Translations under genes and position numbers: made by a program
Source: Clostridia bacterium
GTDB taxonomy: Bacteria; Bacillota; Clostridia; UMGS1883
DNA length: 64,000 nucleotides
Assembly (NCBI GenBank): GCA_017451505.1
Contig: JAFTOF010000008.1
Location: 1 to 64,000 of the forward strand
Reading direction: 5' to 3'
The notes under the pieces: generated by a model
What the model saw: the letters and a program-made list of their open reading frames with translations, nothing else
Told to the model about the DNA's origin: nothing
Databases searched by the model: none
Shown: positions 46,225 through 54,266 of the stretch, in pieces
How the letters are laid out: each line of letters begins with the position of its first letter
Numbering within the stretch: the stretch's first letter is position 1

Positions 46225-46261
46225 GGGACTGCAGCATAATGAATATTGATGCTACAGTCCC
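46225..46261 (-). terminator. Terminator between the SLH gene and rnhA
   Basis: GGGACTG/CAGTCCC with AGCAT/ATGCT inside, loop AATGAATATTG; on the minus strand it ends in CCCTTTTGGG. The downstream part doubles as the rnhA ribosome-binding region. Confidence 0.6.
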
Positions 46262-46277
46262 TCTCTACTTAATACAC

Positions 46278-47228
46278 TTACTTTATTTCCACATTCTGCA
46301 CAAGGGGAATAAATACCGCCTTACCTCTTTCTGCATAGAACCTTCCTGTGGTGCCGTCCGCATACTTTTTAACAAGTTCCAAAGGATTTTTATTAAGATA
46401 AATCTTGGTTCCCATTCCTATTCCGCGAATTGATGCATATGTTCCCGAATTAATGGAAACCTGCTCTCCGCGGATAACAATTTTTTCGCAAACGCAATCA
46501 GTAAAATTAACTATTTCACTGATGCCATCTCCAAGGTAGATAATTTTATCGCTGTTTACACCTTTGAAAGAAACTTTCTTTGCTCTTACAAGAACGTTTC
46601 CCGCGGGAAGAGTAGTATACTCGCCGTCCTCGTCAATATAAGCATCAACAATTCTATCCATAATCTGAGCAAATTCAAGACGGGTCATAGCATCAAGGGG
46701 TCTGAGCTCGGTTATATCTCCAAGGTAGCCTGCCGCTGCAATGCTCCTTGCTTCCTTTTGTGCCCATGCCGCAACATTATCCTTATCGGAATATTTATCA
46801 AGTGCATTTTTGTCTATATCCTGAATATCAAATATTCTGCAAAGGACGATAAATGCTTCCTGACGGGTAATGGTGTTATTGGGGTTAAGACAACTGTTTG
46901 TGTCGCCTTTGAATGCGTCCATGTAAACAGCCTTTGCCATGGCATCGTAATACCAGTCGCCTTCCTTAACATCAACAAAAGAAGAAATATCTGCTTTTTT
47001 CTCTGCATTCATAGCTCTTGACATAATTGTTGCCATCTGTGCTCTTGTAATAGGAGTGGCAGGCTGAATACTGCCATCATCAAAGCCCGCGATAAGGCCA
47101 TTGTCAACAGCTTTTTGCAAAACCTCACCGTCTGCACCTGAAGGCATGTCCGTAAATGCCGCAAATGCACCTGTAGCCATTGAAAGTGCAAGAATCAAGC
47201 TAAGTACGATAACACCGATTTTTTTCAT
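46278..47228 (-). CDS. Secreted protein with three SLH repeats
   Basis: A protein of 316 aa with a signal peptide (MKKIGVIVLSLILALSMATGAFA). Residues 25-200 hold three S-layer homology repeats (for example AGFDDGSIQPATPITRAQMATIMSRA), and the C-terminal 110 residues are a beta-rich region without known motif. It is anchored through pyruvylated polymer made by CsaB. The role is structural or unknown. Confidence 0.88.
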   Translation of the reverse strand: MKKIGVIVLSLILALSMATGAFAAFTDMPSGADGEVLQKAVDNGLIAGFDDGSIQPATPITRAQMATIMSRAMNAEKKADISSFVDVKEGDWYYDAMAKAVYMDAFKGDTNSCLNPNNTITRQEAFIVLCRIFDIQDIDKNALDKYSDKDNVAAWAQKEARSIAAAGYLGDITELRPLDAMTRLEFAQIMDRIVDAYIDEDGEYTTLPAGNVLVRAKKVSFKGVNSDKIIYLGDGISEIVNFTDCVCEKIVIRGEQVSINSGTYASIRGIGMGTKIYLNKNPLELVKKYADGTTGRFYAERGKAVFIPLVQNVEIK

Positions 47229-47310
47229 TTTCTACACCTCTATATGTAAATTTTTAAATTACCATCGCTATAATATGTATCCCCGCAGTGCCGTTTATTT
47301 CGGACTATTC

Positions 47311-47440
47311 TAAACCTGCTAAAGCAGGTGGGTGACTCGCTCACCGCTCCTGGGTTTCCCTCTGGCATAGCAAGGGCATACACGCCACGGCAAGACAATC
47401 GGTCTCCCTATATAGATGTGTTGGTTAAAATAAATCCGTA
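47311..47440 (-). mobile_element. Relic of an IS200/IS605-type right end
   Basis: On the minus strand the segment ends in GGTGA/TCACC (47331-47345), then the hairpin CCTGCT/AGCAGG (47315-47328) and TTTAGAAT. This hairpin order with the TTTAGA trailer is what I recall of TnpB-element right ends, whose transcript forms the guide RNA scaffold. No transposase or tnpB gene remains. The assignment is from memory and needs a search. Confidence 0.45.
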
Positions 47441-47497
47441 ATTGCGCACACCGCAGGGGGATTGCTGTTCTAAGTATAACATATTTATAAGGACAAA

Positions 47498-47764
47498 TCA
47501 ATCCAGAAACTCAAATTCGTCCTTATTATTTTCCTTGAAAATGTTGTACACCTTGTCAAAAATTTCTCCGTCATCAACGCCTTCAAGCATTTCCTCGCCA
47601 TCAACTTCAATAAGCTTCATAACAAAAACCTCTCCGTCGATTTCCTCCCCCTCTGATGCGGGAACAAGCAGGAAGTATGTTTCCCCGTCAAGCTCTACCG
47701 AGTCGAGAAATTCGTAATCCTCCTCAACGGTTTCAAATGTGGTTTCCTTTGTGTATTCTTCCAT
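47498..47764 (-). CDS. DUF1292 (YrzB-type) protein
   Basis: A very acidic protein of 88 aa with the core YEFLDSVELDGETYFLLVP and EVFVMKLIEVDGEE. DUF1292 genes usually follow ruvX, as here, where the gap is 16 bases. The function is unknown. Confidence 0.9.
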   Translation of the reverse strand: MEEYTKETTFETVEEDYEFLDSVELDGETYFLLVPASEGEEIDGEVFVMKLIEVDGEEMLEGVDDGEIFDKVYNIFKENNKDEFEFLD

Positions 47765-47780
47765 TCTTTATTTCTCCTTT

Positions 47781-48191
47781 TTATAAATTGGCGTCAAGAT
47801 ACCCCTGCAGAATAATGACAGCGGCAATCTTATCCACCTTGGTTTTTCTTTTTTTTCCGCTGACACCGCCGCTTTCTAAGATGCGGTGTGCCTCGGTGCT
47901 GGAAAGCCTTTCATCCCACATAACATAGGGAATGTCAAGCATTTTTGAAAGGTCACGGGCGAACGCCTCGGTATACTCAGCTCGATGCCCCAGACTTCCG
48001 TCCATACGTTTGGGATTGCCTACCACGATTTTTTCCACACCGTGCTCTTTTGCTACACAGGCAGTTTTTTCAAGCTGCAAATCCCTGTCCTTTTCACATA
48101 TGGTATCGAGCGGGTTCGCCAATATTCCCAAAGCATCGCTTACCGCTACGCCTATTCTTGCTTCGCCGTAATCAAGACCTAAAATTTTCAT
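47781..48191 (-). CDS. ruvX: Holliday-junction resolvase-like RuvX/YqgF
   Basis: An RNase H-fold protein of 136 aa beginning ILGLDYGEARIGVAVSD, with VVGNPKRMDGS and MWDERLSSTEAHRIL; the final Asp of the fold is in KVDKIAAVIILQGYL. The family processes the 5' end of 16S rRNA precursor. It is cotranscribed with DUF1292. Confidence 0.95.
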   Translation of the reverse strand: MKILGLDYGEARIGVAVSDALGILANPLDTICEKDRDLQLEKTACVAKEHGVEKIVVGNPKRMDGSLGHRAEYTEAFARDLSKMLDIPYVMWDERLSSTEAHRILESGGVSGKKRKTKVDKIAAVIILQGYLDANL

Positions 48192-48252
48192 ATTAATTCA
48201 CCATTTGTTATTATAACAGATAGTTTTTTCATTTGCAAGATATTTATACAAA

Positions 48253-48297
48253 AAGGGAGGTGATGTAAAAACATATTTTTCACATCACCTCTCTCAC
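48253..48297 (-). terminator. Terminator of the SSB-like gene
   Basis: GAGGTGATGTGAAAAA pairs with TTTTTACATCACCTC, ending on the minus strand in CCCTTTTTTG. Confidence 0.9.
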
Positions 48298-48298
48298 G

Positions 48299-48907
48299 TT
48301 ATGCCATCTTTTCAATTTTAGTTATGGACAGCTCATATGCCGTTCTGATTTCTGTTTCTTCCTCGGAAATTTTCTTACTGTAATTTCTCGATTGCAGTCT
48401 GCCCCAAAGCATAACATTGCTTCCCACTTCAAGATTTTCAGAAAAGACGGCATTTTTCCCCCATGCAATGGCAGGAATATAATCGGAACGATTAAAGGCA
48501 CGATTCACAGCCACTATCAAATCTGTAATTTCCCTCCCGAAAGGAGTTCGTCTGTAAATGGGTGCTTTGCATATAAATCCGTTTATAAAAATCTCGTTGG
48601 GATTTTCATTATCCTCGGATATTGCAGGGGCAATTCCCTTGGCAAAAACCGTCAGTATTAAACGCGTTTTTGTACCTGTATACTTATTGTAGCTTCTGAG
48701 CTGACCCTTTACTTTTACTTTGTTTCCGTTTTTTATCAGTACAGGATCCATTTGTCTTGCGGCTACGGTCACGGGAAGCAAATCATCATTTTCTGATAAT
48801 CTGGGGACTCTTAGTGTGAATGAATAAAAATCCTCTCCCAGAACACTGTGACTGTAAAGCGGCTCTGTTTCCACGGTTCCTGTTAATGTTATTACGTTAT
48901 TTTCCAA
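48299..48907 (-). CDS. Double OB-fold, SSB-like protein
   Basis: A protein of 202 aa with two OB-fold units. The first is NVITLTGTVETEPLYSHSV, the second from about residue 105 is NEIFINGFICKAPIYRRTP, with VMLWGRLQSRNY near the end. It resembles single-strand binding proteins of the short clostridial type. It lacks the acidic tail that recruits partners in true SSB, so a different role is likely. The start is TTG with AAGGAG upstream. Confidence 0.8.
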   Translation of the reverse strand: MENNVITLTGTVETEPLYSHSVLGEDFYSFTLRVPRLSENDDLLPVTVAARQMDPVLIKNGNKVKVKGQLRSYNKYTGTKTRLILTVFAKGIAPAISEDNENPNEIFINGFICKAPIYRRTPFGREITDLIVAVNRAFNRSDYIPAIAWGKNAVFSENLEVGSNVMLWGRLQSRNYSKKISEEETEIRTAYELSITKIEKMA

Positions 48908-49041
48908 GGTTTACAACTCCTTTTTTATGTAGCTGATTTACCAACATGTATTATCTATTGTATTCACCCACGTTTAAAACTATTACTAAAATTTTAAGAA
49001 TATCGGAATTTTTTTCCTATATACTGTAATGGGTGATTTCT

Positions 49042-49761
49042 ATGATAATTATTACTCGCAGAAAATTTGTAACATTCCTGTTTTTTTCAATATTATTTGT
49101 GGCGGCACTTATTAGCCACGACAATAATACAGCCGAGGTTTTTTCGGGAAAGCTTACAAAACGCATTATAATTGATGCAGGTCACGGATTTCCCGACGGA
49201 GGGGCTGTGGGAGCAAACGGAACGATTGAATGTACTCTTAACCTAAAAATTGCAAGAAAAATCGAAAAGCAATTGAAAAAAAAAGGCTACACGGTAATAA
49301 TGACACGTACGGGAGAAGATTCCCCCATATCGGGTGAAGGCACCATTTCAAACAAAAAGCACAAGGATATGCAGCGAAGGCTTGATATAATAAATAATTC
49401 GGAGGCGGATTTATTCGTCAGTATACATATGAACAAATTCAGCGATTCACGCTATCGGGGGGCACAAGTGATATATTCGGGGAACTTCACGCAGTCGCAT
49501 AGTGTGGCACAGTTTATACAGGCAGAGCTTAACCTTCTTCCCGAAAATTTTTCGAAAAGGACTCAGCTTAAAGCCCCACAGTCCATTTTTCTTTTGAAAA
49601 AAGCAGAGATTCCTGCCGTGATAGTAGAGTGCGGCTTCCTCTCCAATTTTGAGGAGGAGGAGCTTTTGGGAACGCCAAAATATCAGCAAAAGCTTTCAAA
49701 AGCCATAGTAAAAGGGATAGAAAAATATTATAACAGTGAAAGGAAAGACTCTCAGCTATGA
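49042..49761 (+). CDS. cwlD: N-acetylmuramoyl-L-alanine amidase, CwlD type
   Basis: A zinc amidase of 239 aa with an N-terminal membrane anchor. Zinc ligands are in IIDAGHGFPDGGAVG, the Glu in TIECTLNLKIA and the His in VSIHMNKF; VIVECGFLSN holds the catalytic Glu. CwlD removes peptide stems in making the muramic-delta-lactam of spore cortex. The partner deacetylase gene overlaps it by 4 bases (ATGA), which supports that role. Confidence 0.92.
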   Translation: MIIITRRKFVTFLFFSILFVAALISHDNNTAEVFSGKLTKRIIIDAGHGFPDGGAVGANGTIECTLNLKIARKIEKQLKKKGYTVIMTRTGEDSPISGEGTISNKKHKDMQRRLDIINNSEADLFVSIHMNKFSDSRYRGAQVIYSGNFTQSHSVAQFIQAELNLLPENFSKRTQLKAPQSIFLLKKAEIPAVIVECGFLSNFEEEELLGTPKYQQKLSKAIVKGIEKYYNSERKDSQL

Positions 49762-50513
49762 AAATTTATGTAACGGACAAATACAGAATAATAACATTTC
49801 TGCTCATATGCTCGATAATAGGATTGGGGACATATCTTGCAAAAACGCCCTCCGTTCCCGCGTCCTCTCAGGGTAAAATAATACCTATCTACAGTGTTTC
49901 CCGCGATGATAGCAAGATTGCAATTACATTTGACTGTGCATGGGGAAGCGACGATATAGACAGCATAATAAAAACGCTCCAGAAGCACAACTGCAAGGCA
50001 ACGTTTTTCGTTTTGGGAAGCTGGGCAGAGAAAAATCCCGACGCTATTAAAAAGCTTGTCGCATCGGGACACGAAATAGGAAACCATAGCTATAATCATA
50101 CTCATTACACCACTCTCGGTATAGGCGAAATCCTTTCCGACATACAAAAAGCCGACGATGCAATTACGAAAGCAGGAGCACCCTCCCCCACACTCTTAAG
50201 AGCACCATCGGGAGATTATAATAATGATGTTATTAACGCATCGAAAGAGGCAGGAAAAGAATATATACAGTGGTCGGTTGATTCCCTTGACTGGAAAAAT
50301 CTTAATTGTGAGCAAATGCTGGAGCGGATTATTCCCAAAACACAATCGGGTGATATTCTTTTATTCCATAACGACACCGCACATACTGCCGAAAGCCTTG
50401 ATAGGATTTTAACTGAGCTTGAAAAGAAAGGCTTTTCATTTTTAAAGGTAAGTGATTTAATTTATAAGGATAATTATACGATAGACCATACGGGACGGCA
50501 GATTAGGCAGTAA
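49758..50513 (+). CDS. Polysaccharide deacetylase, PdaB-like
   Basis: A NodB-fold protein of 251 aa with an N-terminal anchor. The usual TFDDG motif is TFDCAWG, a variant common in sporulation PdaB proteins; the metal motif HEIGNHSYNHTH and LLRAPSGDYN follow. Translational coupling to cwlD suggests a joint task in cortex peptidoglycan, where PdaA is the classical partner. Whether it is a true PdaA, and whether Cys for the second Asp leaves activity, is uncertain. Confidence 0.85.
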   Translation: MKIYVTDKYRIITFLLICSIIGLGTYLAKTPSVPASSQGKIIPIYSVSRDDSKIAITFDCAWGSDDIDSIIKTLQKHNCKATFFVLGSWAEKNPDAIKKLVASGHEIGNHSYNHTHYTTLGIGEILSDIQKADDAITKAGAPSPTLLRAPSGDYNNDVINASKEAGKEYIQWSVDSLDWKNLNCEQMLERIIPKTQSGDILLFHNDTAHTAESLDRILTELEKKGFSFLKVSDLIYKDNYTIDHTGRQIRQ

Positions 50514-50518
50514 GTGAA

Positions 50519-50557
50519 ACGGTCAGGGATTTCACATAGAATCCCTGACCGTTTTAA
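50519..50557 (+). terminator. Terminator after the deacetylase gene
   Basis: ACGGTCAGGGATT pairs with AATCCCTGACCGT around a short loop and is followed by TTT. Confidence 0.85.
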
Positions 50558-50582
50558 GGCGAACAAATTATTATTTTTTGTT

Positions 50583-51302
50583 TTAAGTGTCATATTCAAA
50601 ATAATACATTCTATCAGTATCACAATCATAAATGGCTATTTCAAAATTGAAAGAAGATCTGTTAAATAATTCAGAATCATCGCTGTTATCCTTACCTTCC
50701 AGTTGGCTATCTACAAATACGTAATAGCCATTTTCTATTTTGGGAATATGGGCTTCCTTTGCTAAATTAATTTCATAATTAATGTCTTCTTCACCATACA
50801 TAATATGATTAAGGTTTTTTGTCAAGGGAAGTTTGTTCCAATCCTCTATTATCTCCAATGCTTTCTGTTTGTTGCCTGAACAATCTAAAATCAGATAATG
50901 CGAACCTTCCCCTTGAAATCCGCCATGGGTGTCGAGTTCCTCAACAACGGAAAAATCTTTTTTGGTAAATCCAAAATACGGCGTTGCTTTGTCAATATAT
51001 CTATTTACCGGTTTTAATAATAACAAAAACAGTAAAAAAAGCAAACATTGCACTATTGGAAGGAATGTTCTTGCAATAATTTTCTTTTCTCTCCGTGTTT
51101 CTTTCAATGCAAATATGTATGTAAAAAGATATGTTGCCAATATTATAAAGCCTAAAAAAGCCGTTATTGTTTCAAGAAAAGAAATCCCTTCCATCAGCGA
51201 ACCCAAGATCCATACAAAAGAAAATAAAAATCCTAATATAGAAATAGGAATTGGTATTGCAAAAAGAATAAATAAAAGTGTAATTAAAATTTTCTTTTTC
51301 AT
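50583..51302 (-). CDS. Membrane protein, possible immunity partner
   Basis: A protein of 239 aa. Three hydrophobic segments fill the first 100 residues; the rest is a soluble mixed domain ending IAIYDCDTDRMYYFEYDT. AGGAGAAGG precedes the ATG at 51302, and this site overlaps the stop of the toxin-like gene, so the two are coupled. The order (larger effector-like gene, then small membrane gene) is that of toxin-immunity pairs. No known family is recognised. Confidence 0.65.
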   Translation of the reverse strand: MKKKILITLLFILFAIPIPISILGFLFSFVWILGSLMEGISFLETITAFLGFIILATYLFTYIFALKETRREKKIIARTFLPIVQCLLFLLFLLLLKPVNRYIDKATPYFGFTKKDFSVVEELDTHGGFQGEGSHYLILDCSGNKQKALEIIEDWNKLPLTKNLNHIMYGEEDINYEINLAKEAHIPKIENGYYVFVDSQLEGKDNSDDSELFNRSSFNFEIAIYDCDTDRMYYFEYDT

Positions 51303-51313
51303 ATGCCTTCTCC

Positions 51314-52237
51314 TCAATACTTCTTAGTATAAGTTATCTCAACCCCAACGGAATCCAACAATCCCCACTTTTGATCCATATACGCAATATCATTAGCTGC
51401 CCACAAAAAGCCTTTTTTTATCGAGTCTTGTTTAAAGGGATTTTTTAATTCTGTGAAATCAAAATCGTCCCTAACTTTAACCCTTGCCGTCCATTTCCCG
51501 TCTGTATCTCTACTTGCCTTTATATCAAGCCTTACATTATGCAAAGCAGCACCTATATCACCATTTCCAAGAGGAATCTCATATGTTACAGTTGGGATTG
51601 AAGGATTTGGATTGTTTTTCTTTTCTCCATATTTCCAGATTTTACTTTTTACAAAATCGTTTAACCCCTTATCATTTTTCAATAGATTTGACGCATAGCT
51701 TCCTTCATTTGCTTTATAGGTGTGTCCGCTTCCGCTTGCTGCTAATTTCAGCAAATCACTTGACAAATGGTATCCTGCCTTATCCAAAGCCGATGCTCCC
51801 ACTTTCCAAATAGCATCTTCCGTGGCGTTCCACAACTTATAAATGGGATTATTCCTAAGGGGATCTTTATACCATTCAACGCTTTCCCTATATTTGTCAA
51901 GTGCATCTGAAAGCTCTGCAAGCTTTGCTTTCTTTCTATTTATAATCGAATAACTTTCTTTTCTTGCTTCTTTTACTTTTTTGTCATCCACCCCTTCCCA
52001 TAATGACATTTTTGCAAAAGCTGAATATAAATTTTTCCATTCTTCATCTGTAAATTCAAAATTACTCTTACCGAAAAGGCTTTTTGCTTTAACAACGCCT
52101 TTTACAAATTTTCTAAAAGTTTCTGCACCCATTACTGACAGTTCGCCTGACACGCCCAATATTTCTGCACATCGCCAGCCGAAAACTGCATTGGGATCAG
52201 ATAATTCACGATTACATCTTTGACATCTGTTTTCCGT
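51314..52237 (-). CDS. Toxin-like protein with N-terminal zinc finger and ACG start
   Basis: The frame opens at an ACG (52237) six bases after a perfect GGAGG. The first residues read (M)ENRCQRCNRELSDPNAVFGW then RC, a Cys-x2-Cys...Cys finger resembling DUF6011, giving about 307 aa. The next usable start, TTG at 52159, has no ribosome binding site and loses the finger. The middle is helical and charged. The C-terminal 130 residues (from NGDIGAALHNVRLDIKA to VGVEITYTKKY) look like a globular domain of the kind at the end of Firmicutes effectors; that likeness is from memory. Either ACG is used, or the start has decayed. Confidence 0.55.
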   Translation of the reverse strand, partial: TENRCQRCNRELSDPNAVFGWRCAEILGVSGELSVMGAETFRKFVKGVVKAKSLFGKSNFEFTDEEWKNLYSAFAKMSLWEGVDDKKVKEARKESYSIINRKKAKLAELSDALDKYRESVEWYKDPLRNNPIYKLWNATEDAIWKVGASALDKAGYHLSSDLLKLAASGSGHTYKANEGSYASNLLKNDKGLNDFVKSKIWKYGEKKNNPNPSIPTVTYEIPLGNGDIGAALHNVRLDIKASRDTDGKWTARVKVRDDFDFTELKNPFKQDSIKKGFLWAANDIAYMDQKWGLLDSVGVEITYTKKY

Positions 52238-52281
52238 TTATTTCCTCCGTAAATTAATTAAATTTTTCTTGATTTTAATTT

Positions 52282-52331
52282 ACGGATATGCTAAAATGCA
52301 AATAGGGTAGGATTTGCTTTTGCATATCCGT
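52282..52331 (-). promoter_or_regulatory. Leader hairpin 2 upstream of the toxin-like gene
   Basis: ACGGATATGC pairs with GCATATCCGT, then A/T pairs, then GCAAAT with ATTTGC, around loop CCTACCCT (minus-strand reading). The loop contains CCTA(C), complementary to (G)TAGG in the loop of hairpin 1. Confidence 0.6.
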
Positions 52332-52336
52332 GATTT

Positions 52337-52375
52337 AGTACATTGGTTAACCGCCCTACGGTTTTCTAATGTACT
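52337..52375 (-). promoter_or_regulatory. Leader hairpin 1 upstream of the toxin-like gene
   Basis: AGTACATT pairs with AATGTACT, and inside it AACCG with CGGTT around loop TAGGG (minus-strand reading). Its 5' arm includes the last codons and stop of a short leader frame. On the plus strand it is followed by TTTTTCTTTT, so it could also terminate plus-strand transcription. Confidence 0.6.
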
Positions 52376-52416
52376 TTTTCTTTTACAATCATAAAACCAC
52401 CGCCTTTTCGAAACAT
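52366..52416 (-). CDS. Putative leader peptide (16 or 8 aa)
   Basis: A tiny frame MFRKGGGFMIVKEKVH. The internal ATG at 52392 has the better ribosome binding site (GGCGGTGG), giving MIVKEKVH. Translation to the stop would open leader hairpin 1. It lies between promoter and structured leader, the layout of translational attenuation. No homologue is known to me. Confidence 0.35.
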   Translation of the reverse strand: MFRKGGGFMIVKEKVH

Positions 52417-52433
52417 TTGTTCGCCTTTTTCTT

Positions 52434-52462
52434 ATTATATCACGGCAAAAGGCGAAAATCAA
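52434..52462 (-). promoter_or_regulatory. Promoter of the toxin-like operon
   Basis: On the minus strand TTGATT, 17 bases, TATAAT, with a start near 52427 and a leader of about 190 nt before the ACG. Confidence 0.75.
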
Positions 52463-52569
52463 GTCTGCTTTTCTTATTTTTATTTCTACAAATTCCGACA
52501 AAATAATAACGGAAAAAAACATTGATTATTCCCCAAATTTCTGTTAAGATATTTTCAGGGTGATAAAGA

Positions 52570-53685
52570 GTGAAAAAGTCAAATATTTTTTCCGATAAAA
52601 TTGATATAGTTTTACTGGTGAGCGTAATACTTGCTTCCGTTTTCGGTATTTTGATTATTAACAGTGCCACATATGCTCTTGACGCACATTTAAAATATGT
52701 GGCGGTGCAGAGCCTTGCCCTCCTTTTGGGAATAGGTGCAATGACGCTTACCATATTTTTCAGCTACAAGTACATAGAAAAGCTACGCTACCTCATTTTT
52801 CTTTTGGGAATAGGTATGCTGATTTTGGTGCTTGCAATGGGAAAGCTTTCCAACGGAACTCAGGGTTGGCTGGTATTGGGCCCTGTAACGCTTCAGCCCT
52901 CGGAAATTGCCAAGGTGTGCTTTATTATAACCCTTTCAACCCACCTTGCAAAAAAGTATGAGTCCGTTAATAAGCGAAAAACGCTTTTGGGACTGATTTT
53001 GCATCTACTCTGCTACATGATTCCCGTATTGCTTCAGCCCGACTTTGGTACTGCAACGGTTTTCGCCGTAATATTTGCGTTTGAGCTGTTTTTTGCAGGC
53101 TTATATAAAAAGTATATTGCAGGTGTATTTGCGTTAGGTGCTATCGTCTCCCCCGTGATATGGTTCTTTTTAAAGGATTATCAGAAAAGCAGAATTATAA
53201 CTCTGTTTTTCCCCGAGAGTGACCCTTTGGGCGGCGGTTACCATGTACTGCAATCCAAGCTTGCCATAGGAAGCGGTATGATTACAGGCAGGGGCTATCT
53301 TCAGGGGCCGCAGACACAGTCGGGATTTCTCCCCGAAAAGCAGACCGACTTTGCTTTTTCCGTTTTGGGAGAGGAATTGGGGCTTATAGGTGCGGTTTTT
53401 ATCACTGCATTACTGCTGATTATAGTTTACCGCTGTTTTGACAATGCGAAAAGCTGTTCCCATGACCCATTCGGTGAATTTATTTGTATCGGTGTCGGCT
53501 CAATGATGTTTTTCCATATAGTGGAGAACATCGGAATGTGCCTTGGTATTCTTCCCATTACAGGAATTCCGCTTCCCTTTATCAGTTATGGCGGAAGCAA
53601 TCTGGTGACCTGCTTTATCGCTATCGGATTGGTTCAGAACGTCCGTATGCGAAGGCGAGCTACTAAATTTGATTTTATGGATTAA
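52570..53685 (+). CDS. rodA: SEDS-family peptidoglycan polymerase, RodA type
   Basis: A polytopic glycosyltransferase of 371 aa that polymerises lipid II with a partner class B PBP. The signatures are GTQGWLVLGPVTLQPSEIAK near residue 100, LLQPDFGTAT, the catalytic-loop segment LPEKQTDFAFSVLGEELGL and LPFISYGGSN. The start is GTG with AGGGTGAT upstream. Assignment to RodA over FtsW or SpoVE is by general likeness and is not certain. Confidence 0.9.
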   Translation: MKKSNIFSDKIDIVLLVSVILASVFGILIINSATYALDAHLKYVAVQSLALLLGIGAMTLTIFFSYKYIEKLRYLIFLLGIGMLILVLAMGKLSNGTQGWLVLGPVTLQPSEIAKVCFIITLSTHLAKKYESVNKRKTLLGLILHLLCYMIPVLLQPDFGTATVFAVIFAFELFFAGLYKKYIAGVFALGAIVSPVIWFFLKDYQKSRIITLFFPESDPLGGGYHVLQSKLAIGSGMITGRGYLQGPQTQSGFLPEKQTDFAFSVLGEELGLIGAVFITALLLIIVYRCFDNAKSCSHDPFGEFICIGVGSMMFFHIVENIGMCLGILPITGIPLPFISYGGSNLVTCFIAIGLVQNVRMRRRATKFDFMD

Positions 53686-53697
53686 TATTGGGGATGT

Positions 53698-53743
53698 AAA
53701 AAGGCTGCGTAAAAAAGATATACTTTTTTACGCAGCCTTTTTT
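53698..53743 (+). terminator. Terminator after rodA
   Basis: AAAAAGGCTGCGTAAAAAAG pairs with CTTTTTTACGCAGCCTTTTT around ATATA. Confidence 0.9.
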
Positions 53744-53788
53744 ATGATCTTTTTTAATAATGACTCACTAAAAATGAGTAATTATATA

Positions 53789-53817
53789 TTGACAAATAAT
53801 ATTTTTTAGTTTATAAT
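53789..53817 (+). promoter_or_regulatory. Promoter of the XRE gene
   Basis: TTGACA, 17 bases, TATAAT. ACTCA/TGAGT (53763-53779) just upstream is a possible operator for self-control. Confidence 0.8.
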
Positions 53818-53865
53818 ACAGATATAGTTAATATTAAACAGTAATTAATTGATAGGATTGATTAA

Positions 53866-54105
53866 ATGCTTAATAGTAATGAATATAATACTATTCTTTT
53901 GGACATAGGTCTTAAAATAGGATATTATCGCAGGAGGGCAGGGCTGACGCAGGCGGAGCTTGCGGAGCACACGGGGCTGACACTTTCCTACATCAGTCAG
54001 CTTGAAAGTCCCAATCTTCCCTACTGCCCGTCGATTAAGGCACTTTTCACCATTGCGAAAGCTTTGGGGGTAAAGGCGTCGAAAATAATTGAAATAGAAG
54101 ATTAG
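53866..54105 (+). CDS. Small XRE-family transcriptional regulator
   Basis: A protein of 79 aa made almost wholly of one HTH domain (GLKIGYYRRRAGLTQAELAE then LTLSYISQLES). It has no effector or dimerisation domain, like many small Cro/C1-type regulators. AGGA lies 8 bases before the ATG. It stands alone with its own promoter and terminator; the target is unknown. Confidence 0.9.
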   Translation: MLNSNEYNTILLDIGLKIGYYRRRAGLTQAELAEHTGLTLSYISQLESPNLPYCPSIKALFTIAKALGVKASKIIEIED

Positions 54106-54124
54106 TAGTTTCATCCTCATTAAA

Positions 54125-54164
54125 AAGCGAGGTGCATTTTCTTTTTTGAAAATGCACCTCGCTT
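54125..54164 (+). terminator. Long hairpin after the XRE gene
   Basis: AAGCGAGGTGCATTTTC and GAAAATGCACCTCGCTT form 17 perfect pairs around TTTTTT. No T-run follows, so it may work as a repeat or barrier and not as a simple terminator. The adjoining GCTTCATATTTCACT (54161-54175) recurs at 54259-54273. Confidence 0.6.
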
Positions 54165-54187
54165 CATATTTCACTGTAGAGGATTTC

Positions 54188-54266
54188 ACGTAATTTAATC
54201 GCGGGCAACCTTTGTCGGTTACCAACTCAGTCCAAACGCGAAATGGGTGAAACGGCACGCTTCATA
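54188..54266. repeat. Dispersed ~95-bp element, degenerate copy
   Basis: It reads CACGTAATTTAATCGCG at one end and ATGGGTGAAACGGCACGCTTC at the other, a decayed form of the family at 24191-24387 and 30144-30236. It overlaps the nadE stop codon. Confidence 0.55.
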
